Positions 1-7,060 are shown, counted from the stretch's first letter. The stretch: 13,419 bases of DNA from JANQUM01 sp047630355 (GCA_047630355.1 JBLHXN010000093.1:1-13419); one strand, 5' to 3'. Notes: generated by a model from the letters alone, not told the origin. A program made the numbers and translations.

Positions 1-323
1 CCTTTTTTTACAATTGTTTGTTGGTAAGTATCACGCCTATTAATGGCACTCCGTGGATTGATGACATTGGTAAATACGGCTGATGGCCCAATAAATACAT
101 CATCTTCACAGGTGACCCCAGTATAAATGGATACGTTATTCTGTACTTTGACGTTTTTACCGAGTTTAACCCTTGAAGAAATCACCACGTTTTGTCCAAT
201 GTTACATTCTTGGCCAATAATGCTGTTACTCATAATGTGAGAGAAATGCCAAATTTTGGTTCCGTCTCCGATAATGGCTCCTTCATCAATAATGGCGGTA
301 GGATGGCAAAAGTAATTTTTCAT
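1..323 (-). CDS. wbpD: WbpD-type UDP-sugar N-acetyltransferase (partial, left edge)
   Basis: Only the first 107 codons are in the window; the frame stays open to base 1. The reading begins MKNYFCHPTAIIDEGAIIGD and shows left-handed beta-helix hexapeptide repeats (I-I-D-E-G-A, I-I-G-D-G-T, I-G-Q-E-C-N-I-G-Q-N), then YTGVTCEDDVFIGPSAVFTN and NPRSAINRR. That string is typical of the WbpD/WlbB family, cytoplasmic acetyl-CoA-dependent enzymes that acetylate the 3-amino group of a UDP-2-acetamido-3-amino-uronic acid. The ATG at 323 lies 2 bases after the stop of the aminotransferase that would supply its substrate, so the two are almost certainly co-transcribed and coupled. The acceptor sugar is inferred from the neighbours; a related hexapeptide acetyltransferase with another amino-sugar acceptor cannot be excluded. 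Confidence 0.85.
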   Translation of the reverse strand, partial: MKNYFCHPTAIIDEGAIIGDGTKIWHFSHIMSNSIIGQECNIGQNVVISSRVKLGKNVKVQNNVSIYTGVTCEDDVFIGPSAVFTNVINPRSAINRRDTYQQTIVKK

Positions 324-325
324 TT

Positions 326-1459
326 TTATTTATGCTCGAAATACTGCCTTATGCTGTTAGTGATATACATTAAAGTCTCGTCGTCAAGTTCTGTATGCAT
401 CGGAAGTGAAATTACCTGTTGGCATAACTGACTTGTAACGCTGAGGTCACCCGCAACTCGCCCCATGTTTTTATAAGCAAATTGTTCCGCCAAGGGAATG
501 GGGTAATAAACCATAGATGGGATACCCAAGCCTTGTAAGTGTTCCTTTAATCCGTCTCGTCTTTCTGCTGGAACTTTAAGGGTATATTGATGAAAAACGT
601 GCGTTGATTTTGGATTCCTTTCGGGAATTTGAACTTGAGGAATAAGTCCTAATTCAGCATCATAAAATGCCGCTGCCTTCTGTCGGGCAACTATATAAGC
701 GTCTAGCTTTTTGAGTTTTTGAAGTAAAATGGAAGCTTGAATAGTATCCAACCGAGAATTGATGCCAACCACATCATGCTTATATTTCTGTGCCTGTCCG
801 TGATTTGCTATTTGCCTAACCTTTTCCGCAAACAGCCGATTGTTTGTCAATACCGCTCCTCCGTCGCCGTAACATCCTAAGTTTTTTGACGGAAAAAATG
901 AAGTTGTTCCGATGTGCCCGAGTAAGCCGGCAGCTTTTCTATCCTCGCCAATGGCGTAGGTTGCTCCGATTGACTGAGCGTTATCTTCAACAATGTACAA
1001 TTTGTGCTTCTTACATAGTTCAACTATGGTTTCCATATCAGCACACTGTCCAAATAAATGAACCGGCACAACGGCTTTAGTTTTGTTTGTGATTGCCTGT
1101 TCGATTGCATCTGCCGTTATGTTGAACGTATCGGGGTCCACGTCAACCATGACCGGAACTAAACCTAAAAGAGCGATTACTTCCGCAGTAGCTACGTAGG
1201 TAAAAGCAGGAATAATAACTTCGTCACCCGGTTGAAGATCTAACGACATAAATGCTAATTGTAGGGCATCGGTGCCGTTTGCACAAGCGATGACGTAACT
1301 CGCTCCTAAGTATTCTTGAAAATTCTTTTCAAACTCCTTTACTTCCGGGCCGTTAATAAATAGGGCAGAGCTGACACATTTTTGTATCGCCTCGTCTATT
1401 TCGGTTTTAATGTGTTCATATTGACCCTTTAGGTCAACCATGGAAATTTGTTGTACCAT
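326..1459 (-). CDS. wbpE: DegT/DnrJ/EryC1/StrS-family sugar aminotransferase, WbpE-type
   Basis: A PLP-dependent sugar aminotransferase of about 377 residues, the usual length for the family. Visible landmarks, numbered from the GTG at 1471 that would add four residues (MNGY), are GPEVKEFE (41-48), CANGTDALQLA (63-73), PGDEVIIPAFTYVATAEVIA (81-100), VEDNAQSIGA (161-170), and SFFPSKNLG (191-199) with the PLP lysine at 196. GDGGAVLTN, the NSRLDTIQA motif and the HQYTLKV strand follow. The overall pattern is closest to WbpE/WlbC, which transfer an amino group from glutamate to C3 of a UDP-2-acetamido-3-oxo-uronic acid in the cytoplasm. I prefer the ATG at 1459 because MVQQISMVDLKGQY matches the usual family start; no strong ribosome site decides it. 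The gene sits between a sugar transferase and a WbpD-like acetyltransferase with gaps of a few bases, consistent with one operon. The family call is firm; the exact substrate is inferred from context. Confidence 0.88.
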   Translation of the reverse strand: MVQQISMVDLKGQYEHIKTEIDEAIQKCVSSALFINGPEVKEFEKNFQEYLGASYVIACANGTDALQLAFMSLDLQPGDEVIIPAFTYVATAEVIALLGLVPVMVDVDPDTFNITADAIEQAITNKTKAVVPVHLFGQCADMETIVELCKKHKLYIVEDNAQSIGATYAIGEDRKAAGLLGHIGTTSFFPSKNLGCYGDGGAVLTNNRLFAEKVRQIANHGQAQKYKHDVVGINSRLDTIQASILLQKLKKLDAYIVARQKAAAFYDAELGLIPQVQIPERNPKSTHVFHQYTLKVPAERRDGLKEHLQGLGIPSMVYYPIPLAEQFAYKNMGRVAGDLSVTSQLCQQVISLPMHTELDDETLMYITNSIRQYFEHK

Positions 1460-1474
1460 ATACCCGTTCACTAC

Positions 1475-2590
1475 TTATTTACTTCGTGCTTTTTTGATTA
1501 TTATATTGCTTAGTATTCGTAAAAAGTACTGCATATCGGTCTTCAATGGGTGTTGTTCGTACGCGGAGATATACGCAAGCTCTGATGCTACGATTTCTTC
1601 AAAAGAGGTGGGTAAATCTGCGTAATAAGGTGGCAGCAAACCCGGTTTTAATTTTGGTCTTATTGCTTTTAAATTTTCGGGATACAGACCAAAATAGTGT
1701 TGACTGATAGGTCTTACCCCAACTAATTTAATATCTCCTTTTAATAAATTTATCAGCATGGGCAATTCATCAATCCAATATTTACGAATGATCCTTCCTC
1801 CGGTACTTACCCTAAAATCATCCCGAAACTTGCCAGAGCTATCCAATCCGGTTTCCTTGTGTAAAAATTCTTGCACATACTCGGCATATGGGTGCATGGA
1901 ACGGAACTTATAAATAATAATCTCCTTATTGTTCATACCCAATCTTTTCATCCTAAAAAGAAAGCCTTCCTTTGACTCCTTATTTGTTGTACTTGGATTA
2001 AGCAGTGGATTTTTTTTAGCTATAAACAGTGTTTGGTGATTTTGTTCTATTACTTTTTCAATGGTAAAACCGCAGTATATAAGTCGGCCAAGAACTTCTG
2101 ATTTCGATAGGTCAACCGGTACGTGTAACAATCTGCAAATTTTTCTAAAACCCTTTAGTTTCGGTAAAACCCTTCGAAAAAGAAAGTGAAGCGGATAAAT
2201 CAACTTAAAGCTAATCGGGTGTACTTTTTCCTTGTAGGTTACTTTTATGTTTTCAGCAGTTTTTACTTTAAATGCAAATAGTTGCGTATCATTAATTTTT
2301 ACCCAAGCCGACTGAAAAATTTGATTCGGGTTATAAGCTTTAATTAATGGGTCTTTTAACAGTATATTTTTAGCTTCATGATCTACATTTAAATCTTGAA
2401 TTCTTGCGGCAATATGCCATTTTTGCTCTCCATCAAACCTTTCATCAAATAGATAGTCTATCACATCAATATGTTTATTGATGGTAGTCTCAACTTTTAT
2501 AAGTTTAGCACTCACGTTAAGCACAGATATATCCATATGGTAGGTTTCGGTACATTGAACAAGTATACCGGAACAAGTGAATAAATTCAT
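1475..2590 (-). CDS. Sugar transferase with phosphoglycosyl transferase (Bac_transf) domain and unusual N-terminal half
   Basis: The C-terminal half (about 205-371) is a bacterial sugar transferase domain of the WcaJ/PglC class, which moves a sugar phosphate from a UDP-sugar to undecaprenyl phosphate at the inner membrane. Landmarks are YKFRSM (227-232), the catalytic-type Asp-Glu pair in WIDELPMLINLLKGD (D274, E275), KLVGVRPIS (288-296) and KPGLLPPYYAD (315-325). The first 200 residues have no family I recognise; SEVLGRLIYCGF (164-175) recalls the tail of some methyltransferases. The long hydrophobic helix that normally precedes the GPVFF-like strand is missing: residues 190-208 are AKKNPLLNPSTTNKESKEG and polar. 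The only membrane-interacting candidate is the amphipathic stretch near FKLIYPLHFLFRRVLP (128-143). Bacteroidota do seem to carry relatives of this layout. The ATG at 2590 follows the upstream stop by 2 bases; a later Met19 is an alternative start. Confidence 0.82.
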   Translation of the reverse strand: MNLFTCSGILVQCTETYHMDISVLNVSAKLIKVETTINKHIDVIDYLFDERFDGEQKWHIAARIQDLNVDHEAKNILLKDPLIKAYNPNQIFQSAWVKINDTQLFAFKVKTAENIKVTYKEKVHPISFKLIYPLHFLFRRVLPKLKGFRKICRLLHVPVDLSKSEVLGRLIYCGFTIEKVIEQNHQTLFIAKKNPLLNPSTTNKESKEGFLFRMKRLGMNNKEIIIYKFRSMHPYAEYVQEFLHKETGLDSSGKFRDDFRVSTGGRIIRKYWIDELPMLINLLKGDIKLVGVRPISQHYFGLYPENLKAIRPKLKPGLLPPYYADLPTSFEEIVASELAYISAYEQHPLKTDMQYFLRILSNIIIKKARSK

Positions 2591-2592
2591 TA

Positions 2593-3864
2593 CTACAATC
2601 GCAAATCCACACGGTCTCGTGCAAACACCGACTTAACGTCAAATACCACTGATTGCTCATTTTTTCTTAACTTTTCGATTTCTAAAACTTTAAATTCGTT
2701 GTGGGCAACCGCCGCTATAATGCCATCGTAACGTTTATTTTTCAGCGTATTAATTAGCTCAATGCCGTAATGCTCTTTCACTTCAGCTGCTGAGGCCCAA
2801 GGGTCGTAAATATCTACATCTAATCCAAAGTCTTTTAGTTCCTGATGTATGTCAATTACTTTCGTATTACGAATATCTGGACAGTTCTCTTTGAACGTAA
2901 TACCCAAAATCAGAATGCGGCATTTTTGCAAAACCAATCCGTTACTAATCAAGGATTTTAACATTTTTTTTGCGATGAAGCCTCCCATACAATCGTTGAC
3001 CATCCGTCCGGATGAAATAACTTGAGGGAAGTAGCCTAAGCTTTGGGCTTTGTGAACCAAATAATATGGGTCAACTCCGATGCAATGTCCACCAACCAAA
3101 CCGGGTGAAAATTTCAAAAAATTCCATTTTGTACCAGCTGCTTCTAAAACGTCGTTTGTATCGACTCCCATCCGGTCGAACATCAACGCTAACTCATTGA
3201 CGAATGAAATGTTTATATCACGTTGGGCATTTTCAATGGCTTTTGCCGCTTCAGCGACCTTTATATTCGGGGCTTCATAAATACCCGCCGTGATAATGCT
3301 ACCGTAAAGTGCTGATAAGAAGTCAAGCGTGTGCTTATCTGACCCTGAAACTATCTTTAAAATTTTAGTAAGTGTTCTTTCTTTATCGCCCGGGTTTATT
3401 CTTTCGGGGGAGTATCCGATACTAAAATTGCTGTTGAACGTCAGACCACTGGTTTTTTCTAAGATTGGTACGCATTCATCTTCGGTACAACCGGGGAAAA
3501 CGGTAGACTCATAGACAACAACATCCCCCGAACTTAAATAGGAACCCACCAATTTTGAGGCGGTATAGAGGTAACTTAAATCTGGTTTGTTAAAAGAGTC
3601 GATTGGCGTAGGAACCGTAACTATATATACATTGCATTCGCTCAAATCTTCGGTATTGTTCGTAAAAGTACTATATATAGATGCTTTCAACTCCACCTCG
3701 CTAACCTCCAACGTTCGGTCTATATTTGAATGTAAATCATCTATCCGCTTTTGGTTGATGTCATATCCGATAACCGGATATTTTTTTCCAAATTCCACGG
3801 CTAATGGTAAGCCGACGTATCCTAAACCAATAATTCCGATTTTTGCAGTTTCAAGTGTAACCAT
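2593..3864 (-). CDS. tviB: UDP-N-acetylhexosamine 6-dehydrogenase, TviB/WbpO type
   Basis: An NAD-dependent nucleotide-sugar dehydrogenase of 423 residues, normal for the family. It oxidises the C6 hydroxyl of a UDP-hexose to a carboxylate in two steps. The Rossmann motif GIIGLGYVGLPLA spans 10-22. TVPTPID (83-89), YESTVFPGCTE (118-128) and GYSPERINPGD (150-160) are typical of the UDP-GlcNAc/UDP-GalNAc dehydrogenases TviB and WbpO rather than plain UDP-glucose dehydrogenase. The catalytic cysteine is C261 in GGHCIGVDPYYL, and the C-terminal nucleotide-binding domain has GITFKENCPDIRN. Downstream aminotransferase and acetyltransferase genes suggest its product feeds a 2,3-diamino-uronic acid pathway. 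The next gene starts 2 bases after its stop. Its ATG lies 7 bases after the terminal stop of the gmd remnant, so it was formerly an internal gene of the operon. Confidence 0.92.
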   Translation of the reverse strand: MVTLETAKIGIIGLGYVGLPLAVEFGKKYPVIGYDINQKRIDDLHSNIDRTLEVSEVELKASIYSTFTNNTEDLSECNVYIVTVPTPIDSFNKPDLSYLYTASKLVGSYLSSGDVVVYESTVFPGCTEDECVPILEKTSGLTFNSNFSIGYSPERINPGDKERTLTKILKIVSGSDKHTLDFLSALYGSIITAGIYEAPNIKVAEAAKAIENAQRDINISFVNELALMFDRMGVDTNDVLEAAGTKWNFLKFSPGLVGGHCIGVDPYYLVHKAQSLGYFPQVISSGRMVNDCMGGFIAKKMLKSLISNGLVLQKCRILILGITFKENCPDIRNTKVIDIHQELKDFGLDVDIYDPWASAAEVKEHYGIELINTLKNKRYDGIIAAVAHNEFKVLEIEKLRKNEQSVVFDVKSVFARDRVDLRL

Positions 3865-3871
3865 AGAAATT

Positions 3872-4270
3872 TTAGTTGATAAATGCGGTCTTTTGTTTAG
3901 TGATTAATCTAATGTCTGCCATTACCATTTCTCTTATCAGCTGTTCCAAGTTGTATTTCGGTCGCCAATCAAGTTTTTATTGTGCCTTCGTGGGGTCTCT
4001 AACCAATAATTGTACTTCAGTAGGTCTAAAGTATTTTGGATTCACCGCAATTACTTTCTTTCCGATTGGGAGAATATGAAGTAGGTCTGTAAAACTTTTA
4101 ACTACACCGATTTCATCTACGCCTTCTCCTTGAAATTCTATTTCAAGGAGAAGGCGTAGATGAAATGCCTTGCGTACGAATTCCCTAATAGTTGTAGTAA
4201 TACCAGTGGCAACAACAAAGTCATCGGGCGTTTCTTGTTGTAAAATCAGCCACATGGCTTCAACGCAACA
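3872..4270 (-). pseudogene. gmd: GDP-mannose 4,6-dehydratase remnant (3' third only)
   Basis: Conceptual translation matches the C-terminal third of GDP-mannose 4,6-dehydratase, which makes GDP-4-keto-6-deoxymannose for fucose-type sugars. CVEAMWLILQQETPDDFVVA, then REFVRKAF, EFQGEGVDEIG, and VNPKYFRPTEVQLLVRDPTK read in one frame. A TAA at 3977-3979 interrupts it, and the same frame resumes as KLDWRPKYNLEQLIREMVMA to a terminal stop at 3872. Homology stops near 4268; everything N-terminal, including the Rossmann fold and the catalytic Tyr-Lys, is absent. The segment HLRLLLE just before EFQGEG is not family sequence: it is an inverted copy of the adjacent bases. An open frame extends upstream to an ATG at 4348, but that ATG lies in the tRNA terminator and its first 27 codons have no gmd character. 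Non-functional by any reading. Confidence 0.9.
4110..4166. repeat. Perfect 27-bp inverted repeat with 3-base loop
   Basis: Bases 4110-4136 are the exact reverse complement of 4140-4166, separated by TCT. The arms begin ATTTCATCTACGCC and end with TTGAAAT. The repeat lies in the coding frame of the gmd remnant, where one arm encodes the family motif FQGEGVDEI and the other the non-family string HLRLLLE. No T-run follows either arm, so it does not look like an intrinsic terminator. Confidence 0.97.
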
Positions 4271-4317
4271 ATGAATTATAAGCCAAATGACTTTTAAAAC
4301 TAAAAATCGAAAACTGT

Positions 4318-4335
4318 GTTTAAGATGTCTTAAAC
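4318..4335. repeat. Short palindrome GTTTAAGA-TG-TCTTAAAC
   Basis: An 8-bp perfect inverted repeat with a 2-base centre lies between the tRNA terminator and the gmd remnant. It could be an operator for the polysaccharide operon or a weak hairpin after the terminator. No TAnnTTTG promoter box is visible next to it, so its role is unknown. Confidence 0.5.
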
Positions 4336-4338
4336 GCA

Positions 4339-4368
4339 GAAAAAGCATCCATAAAAGGATGCTTTTTT
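4339..4368 (-). terminator. Rho-independent terminator of the tRNA-Asp transcript
   Basis: An 11-bp perfect stem (4340-4350 with 4357-4367) closes a 6-base loop. On the minus strand it reads AAAAAGCATCC, loop TTTTAT, then GGATGCTTTTT. It begins 2 bases past the tRNA 3' end. The A/T flanks make it potentially bidirectional. Confidence 0.9.
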
Positions 4369-4369
4369 G

Positions 4370-4443
4370 CGGTCTGGACGGGATTCGAACCCGCGACCCC
4401 CTGCGTGACAGGCAGGTATTCTAACCAGCTGAACTACCAAACC
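4370..4443 (-). tRNA. tRNA-Asp (anticodon GTC)
   Basis: The 74-base cloverleaf reads well on the minus strand. The acceptor stem GGTTTGG (4437-4443) pairs with CCAGACC (4371-4377) with one T-G wobble. The D-loop contains AGCTGGTTAGAAT. The anticodon stem CCTGC/GCAGG encloses loop CTGTCAC, giving anticodon GTC. The T-arm contains GGTTCGAATCC and the discriminator base is G. The 3' CCA is not encoded (CAA follows). Its 3' end faces the polysaccharide operon and is followed at once by a terminator. Asp is assigned from the anticodon and agrees with the discriminator G. Confidence 0.96.
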
Positions 4444-4483
4444 GTTTTTCACATTTAAGCGAGTCGCTCTGTTAATGTGAATG

Positions 4484-4513
4484 CAAATATAAGGGGTTTA
4501 TCTTACCTGTCAA
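4484..4513 (-). promoter_or_regulatory. Bacteroidota-type promoter for tRNA-Asp
   Basis: On the minus strand TATATTTG (4484-4491) fits the -7 consensus TAnnTTTG. A TTG at 4511-4513 lies 19 bases upstream of it, the expected distance for the -33 element. The box ends about 40 bases before the tRNA 5' end, implying a leader that is trimmed off. Confidence 0.75.
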
Positions 4514-4613
4514 TAGCAAATCTGAAAAAATATTCATCAAAATTGTTAAGTCATTGCTAATCAATTGAATGAACTATGTAAGTTTTTTGAAAGAAGTGAG
4601 AAATATCAGCGGT

Positions 4614-5110
4614 ATGAATATTTTCGGCTGCTTTTCCATAAATCACAATGGTATTACGAAGAAACAAACCCTCATTTTTGTAAGTGCTTTACTTCCCTTT
4701 TTATCATTTAGCCAGTACAAAACAGCGGAGGGTGCTCGCTTCAGTGGAATTCCGAGCTTGAGCGTGAAATCTGATAAAAATCTTATAATAGCTATAGAAG
4801 GTCTTTTGTTAGGTTTTGGTCGCGGAGTAAAAGCAACTGTTTTAGTCGAGACGTATAAGTATGCTTTTGACCATCATACGTTGGGTTTGGTGGACATCTG
4901 GGAGCGGTTCTGCTTCATATATATAATAAGAATGATATACTTAATCCTAAAATACAGATTGGCGTTGATGGAATAATCGGAATTGAGCATACATCCATCA
5001 AAATTTCCGTGAATCTTAGTCTCGGCCGAAAACCAGAATTTAACTTCACGCACGGTACAGGGCTTTATCTACCCAATTTTGGCATAGCTGCCCGCTACGC
5101 AATTAAGTAA
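4614..5110 (+). pseudogene. Outer-membrane beta-barrel-like protein, frameshifted
   Basis: Frame 1 starts with a hydrophobic signal-peptide-like stretch (QTLIFVSALLPFLSFSQ) followed by YKTAEGARFSGIPSLSVK, EGLLLGFGRGVKATVLVE and YAFDHHTLGL. After about base 4888 sense continues one base out of phase as GGHLGAVLLHIYNKND, then KIQIGVDGIIGIEH, GRKPEFNFTHGTGLYLPN and FGIAARYAIK with stop at 5108-5110. The two halves make one small barrel protein of about 150 residues, of a kind common and usually uncharacterised in Bacteroidota. One missing base near TTGGGTTTGGTGG explains the break. The natural start may have been the ATT at 4653, just before TKKQTLIF and possibly once ATG; the ATG at 4614 adds an odd 13-residue extension. 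A sequencing error in the G/T runs is possible. The 135-residue open frame ending at 4976 is the truncated product. Confidence 0.72.
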
Positions 5111-5111
5111 A

Positions 5112-5145
5112 TTGAGTCGTATCTTTACAAAGCGTGTTATATTTG
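5112..5145 (+). promoter_or_regulatory. Candidate promoter of the Nif3-like gene, giving an almost leaderless mRNA
   Basis: TATATTTG at 5138-5145 matches the -7 box TAnnTTTG. A TTG at 5112-5114 lies 23 bases upstream, somewhat longer than the 19 seen at the tRNA promoter. The box ends only 4 bases before the ATG at 5150, so transcription would start at or next to the start codon. Confidence 0.5.
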
Positions 5146-5149
5146 CTCT

Positions 5150-6247
5150 ATGATTTTAAAAGAATTACTAAACGAACTCGAACAGTTCGCACCGCTGCAA
5201 TATCAGGAAAGCTACGATAATTCGGGATTATTGGTAGGAAACCCTGACTCATCAGTTAACGCTGCCTTGTTAACCCTTGATGTGACAGAAGCCGTAATTG
5301 ACGAAGCAGTCGAAAAAGGTTGCAACGTAATTATTGCCCACCATCCAATCATTTTTAGCGGTTTGAAAAAGCTGAACGGAAAAAACTACGTCGAACGAAC
5401 GGTCATAAAAGCAATTAAGAATGACGTGGCAATTTATGCTTCTCACACCAACCTTGATAATGTTTTTGGTGGGGTGAATTTTAAAATTGCGGAAAAACTG
5501 AAGTTGAAAAATACTTCCACACTTACAGATGAAAAGGAAACCCTGAATAAATTGACGTTTTTTGTTCCGGTTAATGATACTGATAAAGTACTTAACGCAA
5601 TTCACGAATCTGGAGCTGGGAACATAGGGAATTACAGCGATTGTAGTTTTAGCGTAAACGGAACGGGACGGTTTAAGCCCGAAGCGGGAGCAAAACCAGT
5701 AACTGGGAAGATAGGGAGTAGGAGTGAAGAAAAAGAAGATAGGGTGGAGGTGATTCTGCCAAAACATTTATCCGGAAGTATTTTGGGAGCGATGAAGTCT
5801 GCTCACCCTTACGAAGAGGTAGCGTACTATTTACAAAACCTCGAAAATACGAATCAATACGTGGGTGGTGGGGCAGTTGGAGAATTGGAAACCCCGATGG
5901 AAACGAAAGACTTTCTAAATCATATACAGAAGAACCTTTCTGTAAATGTAATTCGGCATACTGCTTTGGTTAAACAAAAGATTTCAAAAGTCGCGGTTTG
6001 CGGAGGTTCGGGAAGTTTTATGTTGCGGGATGCTATTGCTGCCGGAGCGGATATTTTCATAACTGCTGACTTCAAATATCACGAGTTTTTTGACGCTGAA
6101 GAAAAGATAATTATCGCCGATATCGGGCATTTTGAAAGCGAACAGTTTACAAAAGAATTATTCAAAGATATTATTTGTCAAAAATTCCCTAACTTTGCGA
6201 CTTATTTGTCAGAGGTGAATACCAATCCGGTACAATACTTTTATTAA
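5150..6247 (+). CDS. Nif3-like dinuclear metal-centre protein (YqfO-type, with middle domain)
   Basis: A 365-residue member of the NIF3/DUF34 family, widespread proteins that form ring-shaped hexamers with a two-metal site; their cellular role is still debated (often labelled GTP cyclohydrolase 1 type 2). Likely metal ligands are H64 and H65 in IIAHHPIIFSGLKKL, D103 in ASHTNLDNVFGG (97-108), and H327 and E331 in IADIGHFESEQ. SYDNSGLLVG (21-30) and VCGGSGSF (283-290) with ITADFKYHEFFDA are further family motifs. The insert at about 130-235, containing SAHPYEEVAYYL, is the CutA-like middle domain of the long YqfO form. Inside it RFKPEAGAKPVTGKIG and a charged run SRSEEKEDR form a loop. The start is clear: an upstream promoter box leaves no room for a longer protein. 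The zinc-ribbon gene follows after 42 bases, a pairing typical of Bacteroidota. Confidence 0.93.
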   Translation: MILKELLNELEQFAPLQYQESYDNSGLLVGNPDSSVNAALLTLDVTEAVIDEAVEKGCNVIIAHHPIIFSGLKKLNGKNYVERTVIKAIKNDVAIYASHTNLDNVFGGVNFKIAEKLKLKNTSTLTDEKETLNKLTFFVPVNDTDKVLNAIHESGAGNIGNYSDCSFSVNGTGRFKPEAGAKPVTGKIGSRSEEKEDRVEVILPKHLSGSILGAMKSAHPYEEVAYYLQNLENTNQYVGGGAVGELETPMETKDFLNHIQKNLSVNVIRHTALVKQKISKVAVCGGSGSFMLRDAIAAGADIFITADFKYHEFFDAEEKIIIADIGHFESEQFTKELFKDIICQKFPNFATYLSEVNTNPVQYFY

Positions 6248-6289
6248 TTCGTATACCACCCGACTTCATTCAAAATTTTAGCACAATAT

Positions 6290-7036
6290 ATGGAATTATC
6301 AATTGCTGATAGATTAGACGCATTATTGGAGTTACAAGTACTTGACTCCGCTCTTGACTCACTCTACAAATTGCGGGGAGACCTTCCCGAAGAAGTAGCC
6401 GATTTGGAAAACGAAATGGCGGGCGTAGAGAAAAGGTTAAATAGATTTAAGGACGAGGTAGGTATCATTGAGCAAGAAGTTGCTGACTTGAAACTAGCCA
6501 AGAAAGAATCTGAAAAGCTAATAATCAAGTATAAAGAACAGCAAAATAACGTGCGTAACAGCCGTGAATACGATGCTCTTGATAAAGAATTAGAATTGCA
6601 GGAACTTGAAATTCAACTTGCCGAGAAGCGTAGCCGTGAAGCAGAATTCAAGATTAAAACTAAGCAAAACGAAGTTGGTGATGCAGATGTAATGCTTAAT
6701 CAGGTTAAAGGTGCACTTGAAGCGAAGAAAAACGAATTAAATAAGCTAATCGGTGAAAGTGAAGACGAAGAAAAGAAACTTCGTAAGAAACGCGATAAGC
6801 AAGCCAAAGGTGTTGAAGAGCGTTTGTTGAAAGCTTACGAGAGAATCCGTGGAAGCGTACGTAACGGCCTTGCCGTTGTGGAAGTTGACCGTGGTGCTTG
6901 TGGTGGTTGTTTCAACGTAGTACCGCCCCAACGTCAGGCTGATATTATGGAAAAACTAAAGATTATCGTGTGTGAGCACTGTGGTCGTATTCTTGCCGAT
7001 GCAGATCAAATTTCCGTGTACAAACGCAGAAAGTAA
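6290..7036 (+). CDS. C4-type zinc-ribbon protein with long coiled coil (zf-RING_7 / CT398-like)
   Basis: A 248-residue protein. Residues 1 to about 190 are almost entirely charged heptad-like helix (for example EEVADLENEMAGVEKRLNRF), predicted to fold as an antiparallel coiled coil. It ends in a zinc ribbon with two CxxC pairs: C204 and C207 in GACGGCFNVVPPQ, and C228 and C231 in VCEHCGRIL. This is the architecture of the family that includes chlamydial CT398, reported to bind sigma-54 and secretion components; in Bacteroidota the role is unknown and a nucleic-acid or protein-binding scaffold is only an inference. It lacks a signal peptide and should be cytoplasmic. It lies 42 bases after the Nif3-like gene with no clear promoter between, so both probably share one transcript ending at the terminator near 7061. 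Confidence 0.9.
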   Translation: MELSIADRLDALLELQVLDSALDSLYKLRGDLPEEVADLENEMAGVEKRLNRFKDEVGIIEQEVADLKLAKKESEKLIIKYKEQQNNVRNSREYDALDKELELQELEIQLAEKRSREAEFKIKTKQNEVGDADVMLNQVKGALEAKKNELNKLIGESEDEEKKLRKKRDKQAKGVEERLLKAYERIRGSVRNGLAVVEVDRGACGGCFNVVPPQRQADIMEKLKIIVCEHCGRILADADQISVYKRRK

Positions 7037-7060
7037 AATTTCTGATAATAGTATCCTTTC

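Noticed and set aside
192..431. A 79-codon plus-strand open frame over the start of the acetyltransferase
   Set aside because: It is antisense to two convincing genes and carries no protein-family signal.
2593..3864. Plain UDP-glucose 6-dehydrogenase
   Set aside because: GYSPERINPGD and the SPGLVGGHCIGVDPYYL context are typical of the N-acetylhexosamine dehydrogenases, and the neighbouring genes fit that substrate.
4110..4166. Intrinsic terminator for the operon
   Set aside because: The hairpin lies inside coding sequence and neither arm is followed by a T-run.
4484..4568. A second tRNA upstream of tRNA-Asp
   Set aside because: No cloverleaf can be drawn; the stretch is explained by promoter elements and spacer.
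5270..5767. A 165-codon open frame on the minus strand
   Set aside because: It is antisense to the well-supported Nif3-like gene, rich in Phe/Cys as antisense frames of AT-rich genes tend to be, and has no motif.
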